64,000 nt of DNA from Delphinapterus leucas (GCF_002288925.2 NW_022098001.1:1149205-1213204); one strand, 5' to 3'; shown: positions 46,415 through 58,804, numbered from the stretch's first letter. A program made the numbers and translations. The notes: generated by a model not told the origin, from the sequence alone.

Positions 46415-47540
46415 TTAAATAGACAATTTTTAAAAAGCAGTTTCAGATTCACAGCAAAACTGAGCAGAAAGTACAGAGAGTTCCCAGCTACCCCCTGCCC
46501 ACCCCCCAACAGCCATCCCCACTATCAACATCCCATACCACAGTGGTATGTATATTTGTTATAACCAATGAACCTATACTGACACATTGTTATCAAAGTC
46601 TACATTACAGTTCACTCTTGGTGTGGACAAATGTTTAATGACATGCATCCAACATTGCAGAATCATACATCACTGCCCTAAACGTACTCAGTGCTCTGCT
46701 TATTAATCCCTCTCTCCCCACTAATCCCTGGCAATCCCTGATCTGCTTACTGTCTCCATAGTTTTGCCTTTTCCAAATGTCATGTAGTTGGAATCATACT
46801 GTATGTAGCCTTTTCAGATTGGTTTCTTTTACTCAGTAATATGCACTTAAGTTTCCTCTATGTCTTTTCATGGCTTGATAGCTCTTTTCTTTTTAGTGCT
46901 GAATGATATTCCATTGGCTAGATGTACAGTTTTTTATCTATTCACCTATTGAAAGACGTCTTAATTGCTTCCAAGTTTTGGCAATTAAGAAAAAAGCTGC
47001 TAGGAACATCTGTGTACGGGTTTTTGTGTGGATGTAAATTTTCAACTCATTTGGGTAAATATTAAGGAGCAAATCGCTGGATCGTATGGTAAGAGCAGGT
47101 TTAGTTTCGAAAGAAACTGTCTTGCCAAGTGGCTGTACCATTTTGCATTCTCACAAGCAATGAATGAGAGTTCCTGTTGCTCTACATCCTCACCATCATT
47201 TGGTGTTGTCAGTGCTCTGGATTTCAGCCATTCTAATAGGTGTGTCGCAGTATCTCATTATTGTTTTCATTTGTATTTCCCCAGTGACGTACAATGTGAA
47301 GCATCTTTTCTATATGCTTACTTGTCATCTGTGTCTCTTTTTTGGTGAGGTGTCTATCTGTTCGGGTAGTTTGCCTATTTTTAGATTAGGGTTTTTTTCT
47401 TTTTAAATCAGGTTCTTATTGCTGAGTTTTAAGAGTTCTTTGTATGTTTTAATAGTTCTTTATCATCTATGTCTTTTGAAAATATTTTCTCCCAGTCTGT
47501 GGTTTGTCTTCTCTTTCTCTTGATGGAACATCAATTAAAA
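46415..47540 (-). mobile_element. Old L1, reverse (ORF2 3' part)
   Basis: Reverse L1 order: cagtttcagattcacagcaa, gttttgccttttccaaatgt, catgtagttggaatcatact, gtgctgaatgatattccatt, gcaaatcgctggatcgtatg, tagtttgcctatttttagat. Frames at 47028-47406 read antisense L1 and are not genes. Confidence 0.85.
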
Positions 47541-48439
47541 AAAATCTCCTCTGGTGATTCTAACATGTAACAGGATTAAGAACATGGAGCCCCAGCTAGA
47601 AATGTGAGAGATCCTTATAGAACCCTCAAGAGCTACATGCTTTAAGGGTTGAGAAAGTACAAAAGCAATCTTAAAAAACACCCTATTTGATTCTGGTGGG
47701 ACTGTACCAGTAAGCAAACAATGTTGATGCCTGGTTAAAAAAAAGCACACACAAACACACCTTCAACCACGTAGGAACAAGAACTTTCTCAAGCTAAAAG
47801 CAAATTTCGAGCTGCTAGTTCCCTGGCCCTGAGGGCATCACAGCAGCAGAACAAAGTCAGTGCAAAACACAGTGTGGCCTCTTTTCTTTCTCACTTTTAG
47901 GTTTTCTCCACTTAGCTCAGGCATTTGGAGTTCCCCTTGCACACTTCAGTTAGACCTGAGCCTCCCTGAAAGGCAGCCACACTAGCTGTTCCCAGCGGAG
48001 CATGGGAAGTGTTCTTCACTGCTGTGTGCAGTGCAGCCCACCCCCACTCACTGCTGGGTTCAGGTCCCTGAGGGACCAGATACTGCCCCCCACAAAAGTG
48101 AATGTCATCCCACTTCTGAAAGAGACTTCTGCCTTGAATCCCTACCTTTAGAGAACTTCCTGCCTAATATAGAAGGAATTGCAAAGGTCTCCTTTACTCT
48201 AATGCCTGAAAGCCTACATCAGTGTAGGACCTGCTTGCAATCTCTGGGGCCCCATCCTGACCCCTGTTCAATTCTGCAAAAGAGCCCCCTAAACTACAAC
48301 GGCAGCTCTTCTACGCTGATGATATGCGGGAAGCAACTCTATAAAGGGATAGAGGGAAGGGGAAAGGACAGAGGTAGAAAGCATTTAATTATTTGGTAAC
48401 CACTTAGAGTGAGCTACCCAATATAAATAATCCGGATTA
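47541..48439. other. Unassigned DNA
   Basis: No recognised repeat. The 122-codon frame at 48031-48399 has no domain and ordinary flanks. Confidence 0.4.
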
Positions 48440-49010
48440 TGCCTGTGTGAAGTCTCTTCTTCACCCAGTAACCAGTGATCCTTAGTTATACGAGTCAGAT
48501 CATGTCACCCCTCTTCTCAGAAATCTCCAGTGGTCTCCCAACTCACTAAGAAGAAAGTCCAAAGTCCTTATCATGGTCTACAAGGCTCTACGGGACCTGC
48601 ACCCCATCGGTTCTGCAACCCTGTCTCCCACTGCTCACTGAGCTTCAACTGCATTGGCCTCCTGGCTATGCTTGGTATGCACCAAGCATCTCAGCTTGTA
48701 ATTGCTATTCCCTGGGTCTGCAAGGTTCTTCTTCTGGAGGTTGGCATGATCCCTCCCTTCCTTATGGGAGAGACAAGCTGACCCTCCTATTTAAGACATC
48801 ACCCCATCCACCTCTGTCACTCTCTCCCCTTACCCTGCTTTGTATTTCTTCATAGTATTTACATCCCCTTGACACGTCAGAGAGTTTTTGTTTATTGTCT
48901 GTCTTCTCCCACTAGAATGCAACCTCCATCAGAGCAGAGGCTTTGTCTTGTCCACAACTGCATTCCCAGAGCCTATATTGGTGATTATTAGACCTACACT
49001 GGTGTCAAGT
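48440..49010 (+). mobile_element. L2 LINE 3' region, well preserved
   Basis: Classic L2 3' sequence: gagtcagatcatgtcacccc, caaggctctacgggacctgc, gcattggcctcctggctatg, tttatgggagagacaagc-type text, ctgtcttctcccactagaat, gcaacctccatcagagcaga, gctttgtcttgtccacaact. No coding frame remains. Confidence 0.85.
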
Positions 49011-49109
49011 AAAGTTTCAGAACATGTGTGGAGGGATCTTTCAAATGACACCCCTTAGCAGAGCCCCTTCTCCAGAACGCTAAGGACAGCTGTCCAACAT
49101 TTCCACTTG

Positions 49110-49240
49110 AATGTCTCAGCATGTTAAAAGACTGTAAGCCACAGCAGAGCAAGGACTCTATTGTTTTGCCCACCAGTTTCTCCCCAGCACCCAAGACAAT
49201 GTGGGTCTATGGCCTGTGCTCACTGTTTGTTGAATGAATG
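49110..49240 (+). mobile_element. L2 LINE 3' end
   Basis: gcagagcaaggactctattg, ccaccagtttctccccagca, tcactgtttgttgaatgaat, the typical L2 terminus. Confidence 0.7.
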
Positions 49241-49269
49241 CTCAGAATTGAACACTTTCCCACCAGCCC

Positions 49270-49912
49270 AGCCATTAACTTGGGAGACAACCTTGATTTC
49301 TCCTCATTCTTCATCTTGTACATAAAATCATATCAATCCTTGGGGATTGTATCCCATTTACATCTATGAAATATACAGATTTCTCTCTAATCCTATGGCC
49401 ATTACTCTAGTCTAGACTTCGTAAATCTCTGATTTCTTCAAATTCATTCTTTAGTTGACAGGTTTAAAAGTTTTTCTATTAAAGCAGATCTGATCATGCC
49501 TTTTTTATTATGCTTAAAACTTGTTAAGGACTTCACACTGTGCTCAAGATACAGTCCAAACTCTTCAGTGTGACTGGCACAGATTGCATGATTAGATCCC
49601 TGCTTTGCTCTTTCATATCAAATTCTATACACCAGACACACTGGCCCAAGGTTCTGTCTTAGCTCTGGACCTTTGCACAGGGTGTTCCTGCTGCCTGAAG
49701 AGCCTGGTTCTCTTCTCTCCATCCATACAGCTAACTCCTACTCCTGTCTTCACCCCCCTTTGAGATTGGATCATGTGCCTTTGCTGAAGCACCTCCTCAA
49801 AACACATGCATTCATTTGTACCCTTGTGAAGGTAAGGGCAGTGTCTAACTTGTTCTCCATTGTGTCACCAGTACTAATCCATCCCTGATACATAGCAGAA
49901 ATTTAGCAAACT
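49270..49912 (+). mobile_element. L2 LINE 3' region
   Basis: agacaaccttgatttctcct, ggccattactctagtctaga, aagcagatctgatcatgcct, ttgcatgattagatccctgc, ctctggacctttgcacaggg, gttcctgctgcctgaagagc, gtgaaggtaagggcagtgtc, ccatccctgatacatagcag. Terminated by an L1 insertion. Confidence 0.85.
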
Positions 49913-50098
49913 TTTAAAAAAAATAGATCTTTATTGGAGTATAATTACTTCACAACACTGTGTTAGTTTCTGTCGTATAACAAAGTGAATCAGTCATATG
50001 CATACATATGTCCCCATATCCCCTCCCTCTTGAGCCTCCCTCCCACCCCTCTAGGTGGTCACAAAGCACGGAGCTGACCTCCCTGTGCTATGCAGCTG
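49913..50098 (-). mobile_element. L1 3'UTR fragment, reverse, inside L2
   Basis: gatctttattggagtataat, taacaaagtgaatcagtcat, ccctctaggtggtcacaaag, gagctgacctccctgtgcta: subfamily B 3'UTR. In L1 orientation the bases after the AATAAA-gatct end read T-rich rather than A-rich. No clear target-site duplication. Confidence 0.85.
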
Positions 50099-50199
50099 TA
50101 TGTTTCTTGATCAACTGAATCCTGTGTAGGCATAGTGATTAGTGTGTGTGGTGGTGAGGAGAGCATGCTGTGTTGTTTAAGTTTAAACATCTAGTATTT

Positions 50200-50340
50200 A
50201 GAGCAAGCCCTGTATTTCCACAATTGTTAGTTTCTTTATATGGACGGGGTAGGGTTCACCTATGTATCCCTGCGGCCTAACACTGTGCCTGGCATGTTGT
50301 AAATGCTCAGAAAATGTTTGAAAAATGAAGGTTGCATATA
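50200..50340 (+). mobile_element. L2 LINE 3' end
   Basis: ggggtagggttcacctatgt, atccctgcggcctaacactg, tgcctggcatgttgtaaatg, ctcagaaaatgtttgaaaaa. Confidence 0.7.
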
Positions 50341-50609
50341 TTATTGCAGCAGAATTTAAAAACACACACACTGCACCTCAACTCTGGTAAAAAGGCAAAA
50401 TAGTGGAAAGAATGAGAGCTTAGACAAAGAAAAAAATTCAGATAATTTTGGTTGCTTTAATGTGGACTCTACTCCTGACTGTAGCAGAAATGGTCTTAAT
50501 GCCTTAACCACCAAATAATTTCCAGTTTTACCACATTTTCTAAGATATTTGAACTGTTTAAGGGACATGCAGTATGAGTGTGAATGTGATGTTCACAGGA
50601 TAACAATTA

Positions 50610-50612
50610 AAT

Positions 50613-50645
<33 letters not shown>

Positions 50646-50649
50646 CACA
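50610..50649. repeat. (CA)n microsatellite
   Basis: CA units interrupted by single 'aa' and 'at' steps. Confidence 0.88.
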
Positions 50650-50659
50650 AATCCTGACT

Positions 50660-50828
50660 CTTAGGTAATATGGTGTAGTGGTTGAGAACCTGAACTTAAG
50701 GGGTCAGACAGACTTGGAATAACATACTGATGTGTCATTCCCTACATGTGGGAACTCAGGTAAATTACTTAATCTCCCAAGTCTCAGTGTATTAGACTGT
50801 AAAATGGTAATAATAATACCTAAATTTT
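50660..50828 (+). mobile_element. MIR SINE, 5' part (split)
   Basis: atggtgtagtggttgagaac, gggaactcaggtaaattact, taatctcccaagtctcagtg, actgtaaaatggtaataata. Split by an L1 scrap and resumes at 50984. Confidence 0.75.
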
Positions 50829-50843
50829 AAAATGATGTATTGA

Positions 50844-50968
50844 CAAGAGGGAGGAGATATGGGGATATACGTATATGTATAACTGATTCACTTTGTTGTA
50901 AAGCAGAAACTAACACACCATTGTAAAGCAATTATACTCCAATAAAGATGTTAAAAAAATAGAAATAT
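50844..50968 (+). mobile_element. L1 3'UTR end, 125 bp, with exact target-site duplication
   Basis: caagagggaggagatatggg, atatgtataactgattcact, aactaacacaccattgtaaa, ccaataaagatgttaaaaaa. The 15-bp duplication aaaatgatgtattga is exact at 50829-50843 and 50969-50983, preceded by TTTT (TTTT/AAAA, an L1 endonuclease-type site). Only the last part of the L1 3'UTR was copied. Confidence 0.95.
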
Positions 50969-50983
50969 AAAATGATGTATTGA

Positions 50984-51060
50984 AATACTGTATATAGCAC
51001 TTGATATACCAAGCATAAAGTATTTTAGAAACTGTGCCTGATTATTACTAATTATTATTA
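50984..51060 (+). mobile_element. MIR SINE, 3' part (split)
   Basis: actgtatatagcacttgata, taccaagcataaagtatttt, attattactaattattatta: degraded MIR terminus. Confidence 0.55.
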
Positions 51061-52074
51061 AAAGATAATCCAATTACCCTTCATGTAACTGAATTCCTAC
51101 TGAGCAGTAGTTCATCCTTTGCTTCAACAAAGCCCTGAAGCTCTCTAGTCGTCCTTTCATCAACACTAACTCGCCGTAATACCACCCGCAACAGGTCTAA
51201 TATTTTAAGGTTGCAAACGGAATACTGCAGGCCCATTCTTCACTAGTCAACAGAATTTCTGATACAAAAATATCAAAGATTATGCATTCTGAAAGGAGAA
51301 CTAGGGAACCTCTAGGTGATATCTCTAATGGAAATAGTCTTTAAATTTTCAATATAGGGGACATTATGGTGGGAGTTTTGGCTATTTTAAGGTAAGCCAT
51401 GGATTAAGACTTGTTTGGAGGCAGGAGGATCAGGTAGCTATTTTATGAACATTCCCTCTGAAGATGAACAGTTAAGAGTGACGCATTGTGCATGAATGAC
51501 AGGACGCAACACACCATCCTGAACTTTCAGCCTCTTGAGAAAACTGGGGGAAAAACACGAACATTTTCCATATAAAAATGGAATGCGTTGAATTTTCTGA
51601 ATCTTAACAGGACAGAGCAAAGAAGCTGACTTGCCAGAAGGCTTTCTCCAAGTTTCGAGTAATGAGTCATTTAGAACAAAACATCTGTTGCATCTAGAAA
51701 TTGACTATTGGGAGCAAAAACATTCACTGGAAAACAGATAATTTGAACCTATGTCACACGCAGTTTCACAAATAGTTTCCAAGACTAAAAAAAGAGAATT
51801 AGATTCAGCTCTCATGGCTAACAAACCAATATTGTTGCATCATGCCAATTCTATTGTTTTTGTTCTATTATGAGCACTGATCTTTAAGATTCTCCCGAGA
51901 AAAACAATCAGAGTGCAATTCTGAATGTCGTTCTCATTTGATTACCTGTCATCCAAAACTCTGTTCTCTAAACTTGGCGTGCACATGTATTTGTTCTTCT
52001 AAACTATAGTTACATTGAAAATTAGAAGACCAACCTGTCCAAGATTGATTCTCAGTGGCATTATTATGTGATGA
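51061..52074. other. Unassigned DNA
   Basis: About 1 kb with no recognised gene or repeat. Confidence 0.4.
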
Positions 52075-52245
52075 AAAGATAGCAGGCTTTGCAGTAAGGT
52101 CTAATTTGAATCCTGGCTTGGCTGTTGATGAGCTGTGGGAATTTGGAGTTACTTACCTTCAATTGAATGGAGTTGCCTCATATGTAACATAGGGAACATA
52201 ATACCTATCTCACAGATTTGTTGTAAAGATTCATGAGTATCCACT
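52075..52245 (+). mobile_element. MIR SINE
   Basis: gaatcctggcttggctgttg, gaacataatacctatctcac, agatttgttgtaaagattca. MIR core and 3' half. Confidence 0.7.
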
Positions 52246-52529
52246 GTGCTCATTACAGGGTCGTTCTAAATGTTTTCCCTGTAGCTTCCCAAACTCCAGG
52301 GCAACTCTCATACAATCTCCTTATAAATATCCTGGAATGCAGTACAGGGACAAAAAGTGTTTTTGATGGAAAGGCATCTTGCATTGGTCCTTGGACCCCG
52401 TGGGTAGCCACTGTCAAATTCTGTTTTCCGATGAAAGGTGTTTCAGAAGGGATCTCACGTACTCGATAATCAGCTTAGAAAAAACCTAAAGTTTATTAAC
52501 TGTTTCATGGTTCACAGAAAACCGAATAA

Positions 52530-52740
52530 TTAAACACTAATATGCCAGTTGTTTATTGACTGACTTCTACGATCTTGGCCCGTTTTACACATCATTTCAA
52601 CCTTAAAACAACTGGACTTAGTTTGTATTTTGATCACCCTAATTAACAGAGGGAAGCCCTGAGATGCAGAGTTGTGCTCAATGAAAGTGGCAAATTCAGT
52701 GTCTGATTCTAAAACTGGGCACTTCCACTTCATCACTCTG
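52530..52740 (-). mobile_element. MIR-like SINE, reverse, diverged
   Basis: ttacacatcatttcaacctt, attaacagagggaagccctg, agatgcagagttgtgctcaa, ggcaaattcagtgtctgatt, ttccacttcatcactctgcc. Order fits a reverse MIR or L3-type core. Confidence 0.5.
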
Positions 52741-53918
52741 CCTCCCCAAATAATAGCATCTTTGGAATGTGTAAGTGGTTCAAGATACAGGATTACTTAA
52801 CACACTCTACTCAGTATATTCACATTGTAATTTTAGGAATTTGATTTCCTTTGCTCCTTTCTATGTCCTTCTCCAACAACTATAAATTGTTTTTTATTAC
52901 TTTAAAAATTTGATTCCAATCTGATGTCTAAATAAGCCAGACTTATACATCTAAATTGTATTTCTCCCTGAATTCCTACCTTCCTCCCTCAGGGCCTTCC
53001 CCACCTTTTATTCTCCTTCCTTTGGTCATGTCACTCTATTAAATATTATATATGCATTTACAAATACATACATATAGAAATATATCAAAGAACTCCAGAT
53101 GTCTAGTCAGAAAATGATGCTAAAATAAACATGGCCTCCCCTTCCCGTTTTACCTATTAACTAGTCCTGGCCATTCCACAGTCGTTTGTAAAATATGGAC
53201 ATGCATCTCTGAACCTGGACCAATATTTCTTCCATATCTTCTCCATGGTTAGGGCATGTCTGGTCTAGGCCAAGAGTCAAAACTCCTTCTAATTTTAGAT
53301 GTATACTCTCTAAATGAAAGAAATGCTATCCAATAAATTGTTTGGCAGTTCTTTTTCTCCTTTTCTTCCTGAGGAAGCAGATTACTACCTAACTTTCTTC
53401 TATTTGGAAACATTTCACTAGCCATTGAACTAGAGCCTTTGAGGTTTATTCATAACATACCACATGAAGAGTCGGAAAACATTCTGCTTTGATCACCAGA
53501 AAAAGCCCAAAGGTGGAAACAGTTGCAGAAAGGAAAAGAATGAAGGGTCAACATATATACAAACTAACTGCACTGAAGTGAAATGAAATGAATTCCAATG
53601 AAGAATGGATTCCCATGGATATATATGTTCTGGTTCTGAATTAAGTTTTTTAGAGCAAAGGAAACTAACAACCCCTTTTAATGATAAATAATTACGGAAA
53701 CTTTTATATAAAAACTTTAAGAAATTAAGACATTAGTTAAAGGAATTTTCTCTTTCCCTTTTCCATGAGAATTTCTGCCTAAAGTAATTTACTTGGCTTA
53801 CTGTTTCCAGGGCTTCTGATGCTTTATTTGCGTTTGGTTAGAAATCCCCTAAAATTATATACTAAAGAATAAGTATGCTATAAAAGTATATACCTAAAAG
53901 TGAATATTAAAGAATATT
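52741..53918. other. Unassigned AT-rich DNA
   Basis: No gene or repeat recognised. Confidence 0.4.
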
Positions 53919-53988
53919 CTAAAGGATAGGTACTACTCTAAAGGATAGGTACTACTCTAAAGGATAGGTACTACTCTAAAGGATAGGA
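53919..53988. repeat. 19-bp minisatellite, about 3.6 units
   Basis: Unit ctaaaggataggtactact begins at 53919, 53938, 53957 and (partial) 53976. The full units are identical. A diverged relative (actaaagaataagtatgct) sits upstream near 53861, suggesting the source sequence. Confidence 0.95.
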
Positions 53989-54289
53989 GAAGGATGATGC
54001 TTTAATTCGTAGCATCAACTTATCCTAAAGATGATGGAGGTCATATATGTTACTAGGGTAAAATCCTCAAACACCATATGACACGTATACAATAATGCCC
54101 CATATTTCAAAAACAGTCCTCAATCTCCTATCTTCTGCTATTGTATCAGATACCATATATATGTTATAACCCATGCCTCAAGTTTTGGATTAGGAAATAC
54201 TACCAAAGCACACATGGAGAAAACAACAACTAAAACAAACAAAAAAACCCACAACAAAATCCAGCCATTTCTTGTTTACAAGTGACTCA
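53989..54289. other. Unassigned AT-rich DNA
   Basis: No gene or repeat recognised. Confidence 0.4.
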
Positions 54290-54990
54290 GCCAAAGGAAA
54301 AAAAATCAGGACACAGAAAGTCTGGAAATAACAAGATACAAAAAATGTACTAGGAAAATATTAACAAAGTAAAAGAGAACGTGGCAATATTAGTAGAGAA
54401 AAAATTATATTTCTATGAATTACTATAATGGATCTTTCTGGGATGAGAGTGTTAGATGAGGCAAAGAGATACTGCATATTTTAGAGGTAAAAGATTTTAT
54501 ATTAAACAAGTAAATATGACCTATATACATCTAAATGCATAGCTATAAAATATGTAAGGCAAAATATTAGAAATACAAGAAATGGATATATCTACAATTG
54601 TTGCAGAAAAATTTAACAAATTTTTCTTAGAAATTAATTGATAAAGAATAAAAAAGTATATGGCAGATATAAATAATTACCAAACTATATCTAATAAACA
54701 TGCAGAGAACTTTGTATCCATGAACTGAAAGTATACAGTCACTTTTTGTATATATGGATATGGAAAGTCTCACTAAGAAAAGAGACTATATACTAGTCCA
54801 CTAACTAAATAGAAAAATTATTTAAAAAATGGGTATAATAAGGAGTATTTGATCATAATGCAATCAAATTAAATAAAGAAATTTATAGTAAAACTCTAAT
54901 CACTTAGAAATTTAATCTTTTCTAAATAAATTTTGGCTTGAAAAGGAAATCAAAAAATTAAAATTTATATTGTAACAGAAGACAAATGAT
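54290..54990 (+). mobile_element. Ancient L1 ORF2 fragment
   Basis: The clearest match is gtatttgatcataatgcaat followed by caaattaaataaagaaattt and cacttagaaatttaatcttt, the ORF2 endonuclease/RT linker text of old L1s. The rest is AT-rich and decayed, so the left limit is a guess. Confidence 0.5.
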
Positions 54991-55194
54991 TACATAATTT
55001 GAACATAAGTTTCATATGTTCATAAGTTCCATGGCCCTCCTCTGTGTACTCACGGGACCTGGTACTTCCCCCAGAAACATATCACATCACACATGTACAG
55101 GGAGCCCTTGGTTTACTGTTGTATTTCGGTGCCTGGCTCGCTGGCTGGCACATCAATAGTTGCTGAAAAAACAAATGAGTTGAAGCAACTGACG

Positions 55195-56236
55195 AAGGAT
55201 TAATCTCCAAAACATACAAGCAGCTCATGCAGCTCAATATCAAAAAAACAAACAACCCAATCCAAAAATGGGCAGAAGACCTAAATAGACATTTCTCCAA
55301 AGAAGACATACAGATGGCCAAGAAGCACATGAAAAGCTGCTCAACATCACTAATTATTAGAGAAATGCAAATCAAAACTACAATGAGGTATCACCTCACA
55401 CCAGTTAGAATGGGCATCATCAGAAAATCTACAAACAAATGCTGGAGAGGGTGTGGAGAAAAGGGAAACCTCTTGCACTGTTGGGGGGAATGTAAATTGA
55501 TACAGCCACTATGGAGAACAGTAGGGACGTTCCTTAAAAAACAAAAAATAGAATTACCATATAACCCAGCAATCCCACTACTGGGCATATACCCAGAGAA
55601 AACCATAATTCACAAAGCCACATGCACCCCAATGTTCACTGCAGCACTATTTACAATAGCCAGGACAGGGAAGCAACCTAAGTGTCCATGACAGATGAAT
55701 GGATAAAGAAGATGTGGCACATATATACAATGGAATATTACTCAGCCCTAAAAAGAAATGAAATTGAGTTATTTGTAATGAGGTGGATGGAACTGGAGTC
55801 TGTCACACAGTGACCTAAGTCGAAAAGAGAAAAACAAATACCATATGCTAACACATATATATAGAATCTAAAGAAAAAAAAGCTTCTGAAGAACCTAGGG
55901 GCAGGAAAGGAATAATGACGCAGACATAGAGAATGGACTTGAGGACACGGGGAGGCAGAGGGGTAAGCTGGGATGAAGTGAGAGAGTATCAATGACATAT
56001 ATATACTACCAAATATAAAATAGATAGCTAGTGGGAATCAGCTGCATCACAAGGGGAGATCAGCTTGGTGCTTTGTGACCACCTAGAGGGGTGGGATAGG
56101 GAGGGTGGGAGGGAGTTCAAGAGGGAGGGTATGTGGGGATATATGTATACATATAGCTGATTCACTTTGTTATACAGCAGAAACTAACACAACATTGTAA
56201 AGCAATTACACTCTTATAAAGGTGTTAAAAAAAGAA
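55195..56236 (+). mobile_element. LINE-1, 5'-truncated, subfamily B
   Basis: From aaggattaatctccaaaaca through ORF2 (frame 55227-55691, 154 codons, with [16 protein letters not shown] and [15 protein letters not shown]) to the 3'UTR (gaggggtgggatagggaggg, acaacattgtaaagcaatta). One base is missing in 'gtccatgacagatgaatgg' near 55688 compared with sibling copies, which ends the frame. AATAAA is degraded to cttataaagg. Confidence 0.92.
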
Positions 56237-56383
56237 AGAAAGGAAAGTGCTCCCTGAGAGAGTTTAATAATATGAGCCAAGGTATCTCAAAACCCACTAC
56301 AGTTAAAATCCCAGGAACAAATCGAAAGAGAAGATAAGAAGGGTTATATACTCCATGCAAGCCTACCTTCTGTTCTAATATAA

Positions 56384-57010
56384 AAATTCCACTCTTGAGT
56401 ATATATCTGAAAAAAATGAAAACACTAATTTGAAAAACTACATGCACCCCAGTGTTCACGTCAGCATTATTTACGTTTGCCAAAACAAGGAAGCAGCCTA
56501 AGCTTCCATTAACAGATGAATGGATAAAGAAGATGTGAGATATATACACATATTCATACAACGGAATACCAGTCAGTCATAGAAAAGAATGAAAATTTGC
56601 CATTTGCAACAACGTGGATGTAGATGGAGGGTATTCTGCTAAGAAAAATCAGACAGAGAAAGAGAAATACTGTATATCACTTACATGTAGACTCTAAAGA
56701 TAAAACAAACTAGTGAATATAACAAAACAGAAACAGATTCACAGATATAGACAACAAACTAGTGGTTACCAGTGGGAAGCGAGGAAGAGGGAGGGGCAAG
56801 ATAGGGGTAGGGGACTGAGAGGTACAAACTACCATGTATAAAATAAATAAGCTACAAGAATATATTGTACAGCACAGGGAATACAGCCAATATTCTATAA
56901 TAACTATAAATGGAATATAACCTTTAAAAATTGTGAATCACTAATGTTGGACACCCAAACTTATAATGTACATCAATTATACCTCAATAAACCCACCCCA
57001 CACACAAAAT
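56384..57010 (+). mobile_element. Older L1 3' end
   Basis: ccactcttgagtatatatct, catgcaccccagtgttcacg, acagatgaatggataaagaa, agtggttaccagtgggaagc, tgtacatcaattatacctca, ataaacccacccc. More diverged than its neighbour at 55.2 kb and of another 3'UTR type. A possible direct repeat (tataaaaattcc / tatataaattcc) flanks it. Confidence 0.82.
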
Positions 57011-57699
57011 ATATATATAAATTCCTAACTTGGAAGGAAAGAATTAATATGTTCATTTTATGGCTGAAAATGAAATTAGAGCACTTCAGTGAATGAATAA
57101 TCTGTGTTGCTTATCTTGCTAAGTAGCATATTAATTTATGGTTTCTTATTGGTGCCCAAACACCAGGAATCATGGGAAGCAGTGTAATGTATTAAAGAAG
57201 GATGCTTTTACGTATCTGAAAAACATTCAGGTCAAATTAAGTGAGTAACAGTTCACATGGTAAGAATTAGGTTGTATCAAGAAGTTAGTCAATTTTTCAG
57301 GCAGACAGGGTTAATACTGCTAGTGATGGGGTGGGCAGCTATCAACATGCTATGATGGGTCGGGGACAAAAGATCTGCCTGCCCAAAGAGGCTTTTTCTT
57401 CCAGCCTTTCTGAAAATCCTCTTGGAGCCACTTGTACTGTCAGTGTCTCCAAGTGGATCTGGCAAATGAATTAATGCCTCATTGGACAGCATGATACCTT
57501 AACCTCCTTTATAAAAATGCCAATTTATTTTGACATGAGTGTCTGTCTGGTGGATCTAGGGCAAGGGCTCTCCGTGTTCCCAAGGTGATCAGGGATCACC
57601 TTGTGAATCAGTTAAGGTACAGTAACACTCGTAATCTACCGATGATTGGTTAAGTGGGAATAAGGGTTCAGTGTCTTAGAATCTAAGTCCTGTCCTTTA
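57011..57699. other. Unassigned DNA
   Basis: No gene or repeat recognised. Confidence 0.4.
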
Positions 57700-58095
57700 T
57701 TGATTCCTACACCACTTATCCATTCTTTCCTGAAATCTTAGCAATTTTTCTGTTCATTAACATTCTTTGACATTTTCATGCTTGTTCATATTTTGTGCTT
57801 TGCCCATAACGTTCCCTTTTCCTGAAAAATGTATTTTTCAGTTTTTTTCTCTATCTCAAGATTTTACCTATTTTAAGGACCTTTCTTAAATGCTTCCTCC
57901 TTTGTAATGGCTGTCCTGGTATCTTCAGGAAGAATTTACCATTTATTATATGTGATTCCAAATACTCTGCAGATCGCTAGGTTAAAAAGCTTATTTCAGT
58001 GTAGCTGTGCATGTGTCAATTCACAACTGAGGATGGGGGTGGCCTTGACCTTGCACAGTGCACATTGTAGGTGCTCAATAAAAAATTCTTACTTA
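57700..58095 (+). mobile_element. L2 LINE 3' region
   Basis: cacttatccattctttcctg, aaggacctttcttaaatgct, tcctcctttgtaatggctgt, acattgtaggtgctcaataa. The last motif is the usual L2 end. Confidence 0.55.
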
Positions 58096-58804
58096 GTAAA
58101 TGAGCTTTCATTATATAATTCACTGACTCCAGGTGGCATGGGTCGATGACTTGGAAAATGTGTAATCTAAGCTAACTCTCGGGAACTAACACTTGCAGAC
58201 AGCTTGTATCTGAAGGATTTATAAACTCAAATCATTGCCTCAGATCGCAAAGTCTGATTTTAAAAAACTGGCCTTTGGAGTTCAACAGGCTATGCTCTAA
58301 CCGGATCATATTCATTCTTCCATTCGGTGAAATGGATTTTAGCTTGAACAATCATTTATTCAATTCTCTGCAGAGGACAGCTTAGACTTAGATATATGCA
58401 GGTTATTCTGTCATTCAGGTTTAATTCTGTTTTTGATGCTGGAGGCTGCTGACATAGTGGAGTCCTGGATGGAAACCTAGGCTGCGCACCCACAGGGGGT
58501 TCAGGACCAGGTGCATCCAGCCTTGTCTGAATGGCTGACAGTGGGGAGTCACCAGCAACTGATTTTCTGGAGGTTATTTGAAAGCCTCGTGGTGAGGAGC
58601 TCACGCACAAAGAAGGAAAAGTTATGGAATGAAATCTTGGTGTGAATACAATGTGGCATTTTGAATTTAGGAGTGTGATTTATGGCTCAACCCTCTTAGC
58701 ATCAATTAAGTTATCTGTGAACTCAGACCAGAACCATTTTTCTTTTTCATGCTACTTGCATACTGATGACAGAAATAACTGTAGACCTTTAGAAAGCTGC
58801 TCTT
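58096..58804. other. Unassigned DNA
   Basis: No gene or repeat recognised. The 84-codon minus-strand frame at 58356-58610 has no domain. Confidence 0.4.

Noticed and set aside
48031..48399. 122-codon plus-strand frame
   Set aside because: No domain and no supporting splice or regulatory signal.
53919..53988. CRISPR-like direct repeats
   Set aside because: Head-to-tail 19-bp units with no spacers, in a mammalian context. A minisatellite.
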